Assembly: GCA_015068055.1 (NCBI GenBank)
Contig: SVLG01000031.1
Location: 1 to 23,322 of the forward strand
Reading direction: 5' to 3'
Source of the DNA: Oscillospiraceae bacterium
GTDB taxonomy: Bacteria; Bacillota_A; Clostridia; Oscillospirales; Oscillospiraceae
DNA length: 23,322 nt
Shown here: in pieces, positions 19,722 through 23,322 of the stretch
How the letters are laid out: each line of letters starts with the position of its first letter
Numbering within the stretch: the first letter of the stretch is position 1
Made by a program: the position numbers and the translations under genes
The notes under the pieces: model-generated
What the model saw: only the letters and a program-made list of their open reading frames with translations
Database searches by the model: none
What the model was told of the DNA's origin: nothing

Positions 19722-21074
19722 ATGCGTCAGTGGAAAAAGAGGCTTTTCAGCCTGATGATGATACTGGTCCTGTTCAGCGGCTTCTGTCTCCCCGCCATGG
19801 CAGAGGAGCTGCACGGCAGCAAGGACGTGAGCTTCCGCGTGGAGCCCGGCGCGGCCGAGCAGTACTACACGCTGGATACCCTGCCCGGCGTCAGCGGCCT
19901 CACCATCGAGAGCCGCAGCGGCAACGTCTTTGATACCATGAGCCCCATGACCACCGAGATGGGACTGGTACTTTATGGCAGCGTACCCGCCGCCGGCAGC
20001 TACAGCGGTACTCTCAACGCCAGCTGGCAGTTTGAGGGCAACACCCTTCGCTACACGTATTACATTACCGTGAACGCCGCCGCTCCGGCCACACCGGCCC
20101 CCACGCCGGCCCCCACGCCTGTTCCGACGCCCACGCCCGAACCGACACCGGAGCCTACGCCGACCCCCAGTCCCAGCCCTACCCCGGCGGCGGTGCCCGT
20201 GATCACCAAGCACCCCACCGGCGAGACCGTCAACGCCGGGGGCAGCGCCCTCTTTATCGCCCGGGCGGACCACGCCACGGAGATTGCCTGGCGCTTTGTG
20301 GGCCCCAACAACAAGGTGATTGAGTATAAGAGCGCAGCCAACTATTTCCCGGGTCTGAAGCTTAGCGGCGGCGATGCCGAGACGCTTTCCCTCAGCGACA
20401 TCCCCGAGGATATGGACGGCTGGAAGGCGGTCTGCCGCTTCAAGGGCAGCGGCGGCGAAGTCCTCTCCGAGGGTGCGCTGATCACCGTGAAGAAGGCTGT
20501 ACATGTGGCCATCCTCCGGGAGCAGCCCCAGGACGTGGAGCTGACCCTTGGCGAGAGCTGCACGCTCTCCATAACGGCGGCCTCCCCCAACGGCGGCACG
20601 CTCCAGTACCAGTGGTACAGCGCCGCTTCGGCGGATGCCGATCCCCTGGCCATCAGCAAGGCCACCCTCTCTGCCTACACCGTGCCTGAGAAGGAGGGCA
20701 CCGCCTATTACCGGGTGGGCGTTATCAACGTGAAGGACAACACCCGCAGCGAGGAGGTCTTCTCCCGGCTCATCGCCGTGACCTACACCGCCCCAGTGCC
20801 TACGCCTACGCCCAGCCCGGACCCCACGCCGGAACCCACGGCCGAACCCACGCCGGAGCCGGTCGCCCCGGTGGTGACCACGGCGCCGGAGGCTGAGGAA
20901 GATGCCCGCCCGGGCAGCGGCAAGGGTCTGATCTTTGCGGCGCTGGGCCTGCTGGCTGTGGCCGTTATTGCAGGGGCCACGCTGCTGATTCTCCATGTCA
21001 CCGGCAGACTGGGCCGGCGGCCGGAGGAGGAAGACCTGCCCGAGGATGACGGAGGGCCCTACTGGGATGACTAA
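19722..21074 (+). CDS. Secreted, membrane-anchored protein with Ig-like domains
   Basis: A 450-residue surface protein. The signal peptide has its cut site after AMA (about residue 27). An N-terminal beta domain (28-118) is followed by a Pro/Thr/Ala linker (about 120-160), two Ig-like domains (about 160-260 and 260-352), a second Pro/Thr/Glu linker (about 354-390), a transmembrane helix (about 402-426) and an acidic tail. There is no LPXTG motif, so the helix is the anchor. The linkers are encoded by imperfect CCCACGCC-type DNA repeats. AAGGAGG lies 8 bases before the ATG. tadA overlaps its end by 8 bases. Function unknown; adhesion or envelope structure is likely. Confidence 0.85.
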   Translation: MRQWKKRLFSLMMILVLFSGFCLPAMAEELHGSKDVSFRVEPGAAEQYYTLDTLPGVSGLTIESRSGNVFDTMSPMTTEMGLVLYGSVPAAGSYSGTLNASWQFEGNTLRYTYYITVNAAAPATPAPTPAPTPVPTPTPEPTPEPTPTPSPSPTPAAVPVITKHPTGETVNAGGSALFIARADHATEIAWRFVGPNNKVIEYKSAANYFPGLKLSGGDAETLSLSDIPEDMDGWKAVCRFKGSGGEVLSEGALITVKKAVHVAILREQPQDVELTLGESCTLSITAASPNGGTLQYQWYSAASADADPLAISKATLSAYTVPEKEGTAYYRVGVINVKDNTRSEEVFSRLIAVTYTAPVPTPTPSPDPTPEPTAEPTPEPVAPVVTTAPEAEEDARPGSGKGLIFAALGLLAVAVIAGATLLILHVTGRLGRRPEEEDLPEDDGGPYWDD

Positions 21075-21513
21075 GGAAGTCTGGATGCGGGAGGCTCTGG
21101 CGGAGGCCCGGCTGGCCGGGGCGGCCGGAGACATCCCCGTTGGCTGCGTCATCGTGGACGGCACGGGAAACATCATCGCCCGGGGCCACAACCGCCGGGA
21201 GGCGGCCCATGACGCCACCGCCCATGCGGAGGTGGAGGCCATCCGCGCCGCCTCAAAGCTGCGCCAAAGCTGGCGCATGGAAGACTGCAGCCTTGTGGTG
21301 ACGCTGGAGCCCTGTCCCATGTGCGCCGGGGCCATCCTCAACGCCCGCTTCGGCACCGTGATCTACGGGGCGCGGGAGGAAAAAACCGGCAGTCTCGGCA
21401 GCGTGGTGGATCTCTACAGTGAGAACTACGGCTACCACCCCCGGGTCTACGGCGGCGTGCTGGCCGCCGACTGCGCCGCGGTTTTGAAGGAATTTTTTGA
21501 GAAAATGCGATAA
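21067..21513 (+). CDS. tadA: tRNA-specific adenosine deaminase
   Basis: A 148-residue deaminase that converts adenosine 34 to inosine in tRNA-Arg. The zinc site is complete: His53-Ala-Glu55 (TAHAEVEA) and PCPMC (Cys83, Cys86), and the start VWMREALAEARLA fits the family. ATG 21067 lies 8 bases inside the upstream gene with GGAGGG 10 bases before it. A start at 21085 with AAGGA upstream is possible but shortens the first helix. Its stop overlaps the terminator stem. Confidence 0.93.
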   Translation: MTKEVWMREALAEARLAGAAGDIPVGCVIVDGTGNIIARGHNRREAAHDATAHAEVEAIRAASKLRQSWRMEDCSLVVTLEPCPMCAGAILNARFGTVIYGAREEKTGSLGSVVDLYSENYGYHPRVYGGVLAADCAAVLKEFFEKMR

Positions 21514-21547
21514 AAAAGCACCGATGCCTTTGCATCGGTGCTTTTTT
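21512..21547. terminator. Bidirectional terminator between tadA and the phosphoribosyltransferase gene
   Basis: AAAAAAGCACCGATGC (21512-21527) and its exact complement (21532-21547) form a 16-bp stem with loop CTTT. T6 on one strand and A6 on the other serve both convergent genes. Confidence 0.92.
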
Positions 21548-21554
21548 GGCTATT

Positions 21555-22106
21555 TTAGAGGATAGGCGTTCCGTCGGGGCGGAACAGGGGCAGCTTCTGC
21601 AGGATGGTGATGTCCGTACGGTCAGCGGCATCGCCCTCGGCGAGGATGGCGGCCTTGGCCACGATGTTGGCCTCGGCGGCGTTGGCCAGGGCCTCCACCG
21701 CCCGGAGACTCTCACCCGTGGAGATCACATCGTCCACGATGCACACACGCTTACCCTTCATGGCGGCGGCGTCCACAGCGTCGATGACCAGGGTCTGCTC
21801 CCCGGCGGTGGTGATGGACTGGACGGTAGCGGAGATGACACCCTGCATATAGGCCTTGGCCTTCTTGCGGGCCACAAGATAGGGGATGCCGCTCTGGCGG
21901 CTCATCTCATAGACCAGGGGAATGGCCTTGGCCTCGGGAGCCAGCAGGTAGTCCACCTCCGGCAGCTTCTTCAAAAGCTCGGCAGCGCAGTGCTTGGTGA
22001 GCTCCACCTGACCGAAGATGACGAAGGCGCCGATGTAAAGATTTTCGTTGATGGGGCAGAGGGGCAGATCGTGCTTCATGCCCTGAATGTCGATGGTGTA
22101 GACCAT
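21555..22106 (-). CDS. Phosphoribosyltransferase (adenine phosphoribosyltransferase-like)
   Basis: A 183-residue type I phosphoribosyltransferase. The PRPP-binding loop is VCIVDDVISTGES (121-133), with the hood region before it and LLAPEAKAIPLVYEMSR (54-70) resembling Apt. It would use PRPP for purine-base salvage, or act as a purine-sensing regulator; the base is not certain. ATG 22106 has GAGGAGG 8 bases upstream, inside the end of the cinA reading frame region. It follows cinA by 13 bases, so the two are co-transcribed. Confidence 0.85.
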   Translation of the reverse strand: MVYTIDIQGMKHDLPLCPINENLYIGAFVIFGQVELTKHCAAELLKKLPEVDYLLAPEAKAIPLVYEMSRQSGIPYLVARKKAKAYMQGVISATVQSITTAGEQTLVIDAVDAAAMKGKRVCIVDDVISTGESLRAVEALANAAEANIVAKAAILAEGDAADRTDITILQKLPLFRPDGTPIL

Positions 22107-22119
22107 TTCTTTAACCTCC

Positions 22120-23322
22120 TCAGATATCCAGCCCACACAGGTGCCGACGCACCATGTCGAAGGCGTTGTTCACTGCCATGATACGCTGACGGTCCCGGGG
22201 CGCCTTGCCTCCGTTGAGCCGCCGCACGAGACACTCGCCCTTCCAGGCCAGGGCTACAAAGATGAGGCCCACGTTGTCCCCGTCGGGCCCGGCCCAGCCG
22301 GTGATGCCGACGCCGAGGTCGGCATTGAGCTTCTTGCGAACCTTTTTGGCCATCTTGGCGGCCACCGCCGCGCTGACCACGCCGTTTTCGGCGATAAATT
22401 CCGGCTTGATGCCCAGAAGCGCGGTCTTGGCCTCCTCGGTGTAGACGGTCACGCCGCCCTTAAAGACCTCGGACGCCCCGGGCAGTTCGGTGATGCGCTG
22501 GGCCAGCAGGCCGCCGCTGCAGCTTTCCGCGGCGGCGAGGGTGACGCCCTTCTCCTTCAGCAGCGCCAGAATGGCCGCTTCGAGACTGTCCACGTCCTTG
22601 CCGTAGATAAAGTCGCCCAGCCGCTCATAGACCTCCCGGAGTACCGGCTCCATCATCAGATCGCAGGTCTCCTCATCCTCCGCCTTGGCGGTGATGCGCA
22701 CCAGACACTCTCCGGGCTTGGCATAGGGGGCAATGGTGGGGTTGCGCAGTCCCTCCATCATGTCACGAAGCCGATCCTCCATCTGGCTCTCGCCGATGCC
22801 CACCATACGCAGGGTGTGGGAGCGGATGATCTGTCCGCTGAGTTCCCGGAGGTAGGGCAGGGCCCGGTGTTTGTACATGGCCATGCACTCTTTGGGAGGG
22901 CCGGGGAGCATGATGACCCGGACGCCGTCCTTTTCAAAGGCGCAGCCCGGGGCGGTGCCCCAGTCGTTGTGGAAAACGGTGCAGCCCATGGGAAGCCAGG
23001 CCTGCCGGAGATTGTTCTCGGTGAAGGGACGGCCGCTCTTTTCAAACCAGCTTTGGATGCCCTCGGCCTCGGCCTCGTCGTAGTACAGTTCCAGTCCAAA
23101 GGACCTGGCCAGCGTCTCTTTGGTGAGATCGTCGCAGGTGGGGCCGAGACCGCCGGTGGTGATGATGAGATCGGCCCGGAACCGGGCGATGTCCACGCAC
23201 TGCATCAGGCGCTGGGGGTTATCCCCCACCACCGTATGCCAGAACACGTTGATGCCAAGCTTTGCCAGCTCCTCGGAGAGATCCCGGGCATCGGTATTGG
23301 CAGTGTTGCCCAGCAGCAGTTA
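22120..23322 (-). CDS. cinA: CinA-like protein with C-terminal NMN deamidase domain; 5' end at window edge, in-frame TAA
   Basis: The frame has an N-terminal MoaB/CinA domain (TTGGLGPTCDDLTKET, VIMLPGPPKECMAMY) and a C-terminal PncC-type nicotinamide nucleotide amidase domain (AAAESCSGGLLAQRI, VYTEEAK, GITGWAGPDGDN). Translation reads back to the last base as LLLGNTANTDARDLSEELAK, which continues the family N-terminus GTELLLGxxxNTNA. The codon at 23320-23322 where Glu is expected is TAA. The true start should lie about 8-10 codons beyond the window. A GTG at 23247 could begin a shortened product but has no good ribosome site. The gene is therefore either broken, mis-sequenced at the end, or started late. 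CinA proteins recycle pyridine nucleotides. Confidence 0.85.

Noticed and set aside
20090..20190. Tandem DNA repeat
   Set aside because: It is explained by the Pro/Thr linker of the surface protein.
19587..21356. Minus-strand frame opposite the surface protein and tadA
   Set aside because: Shadow of repeats and GC-rich codons; no motif or start signal.
1..23322. CRISPR array, rRNA, insertion sequence or origin
   Set aside because: No regularly spaced repeats, rRNA signatures, transposase or DnaA-box cluster were noticed. The CCCACGCC-type repeats at 20090-20190 and 20800-20860 encode protein linkers.

Overview
The window looks like a Clostridia (Oscillospiraceae-like, Firmicutes) chromosome. 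Most of it (about 4000-23322) is GC-rich, with strong AGGAGG ribosome binding sites, sigma-A type promoters and short U-tailed terminators. A YpeB-type germination protein points to an endospore former. The first 3.9 kb is visibly AT-richer and is the end of an integrative element.

Layout. (1) 1-3922: the tRNA-proximal end of an integrative element. It carries a DEAH helicase-like gene cut by the left edge, a membrane-anchored protein with three His/Trp/Cys repeats, a divergent XRE repressor with palindromic operator-like sites, and a tyrosine integrase next to the 3' end of tRNA-Val(GAC) (3923-3999). (2) 4056-7701, minus strand: a zinc-ribbon/Ig-like membrane protein, a YpeB-like gene without an adjacent sleB, and gltX. 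gltX and trpS (7816-8826, plus) diverge from overlapping promoters. (3) 8823-9681, minus: three small, tightly coupled genes of unknown function. Divergent from them are a small metallophosphoesterase and an SDR reductase (9727-10900). (4) 11093-15820, minus: a compact five-gene run of a truncated MocR-like regulator, a thioredoxin reductase fused to a CYTH/TTM domain, GreA, a YbaK/ProX-type tRNA-editing protein and a DUF362/ferredoxin protein. Opposite the MocR gene is an ECF transporter S component (15916-16503). (5) 16591-18873, minus: a three-gene ABC importer (ATPase, permease, lipoprotein). It diverges from a Crp/Fnr regulator (18964-19647) across a perfect 22-bp palindrome. (6) 19722-21513, plus: a secreted Ig-like membrane protein overlapping tadA. 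(7) 21555-23322, minus: a phosphoribosyltransferase and cinA, which runs off the right edge and has an in-frame TAA at the last three bases.

Most genes are housekeeping (gltX, trpS, tRNA-Val, greA, tadA, cinA). I do not see a clear new defence or mobile system. The best leads are the TrxB-TTM fusion, the Crp/Fnr palindrome placed at exactly -41.5 of the ABC promoter and just downstream of the regulator's own start, the MocR-like protein lacking its PLP lysine and C-terminal subdomain opposite an ECF S component, the YpeB ribosome binding site held inside the gltX terminator hairpin, and the uncharacterised three-gene cluster. All functional statements rest on reading motifs by eye. No database search was possible.
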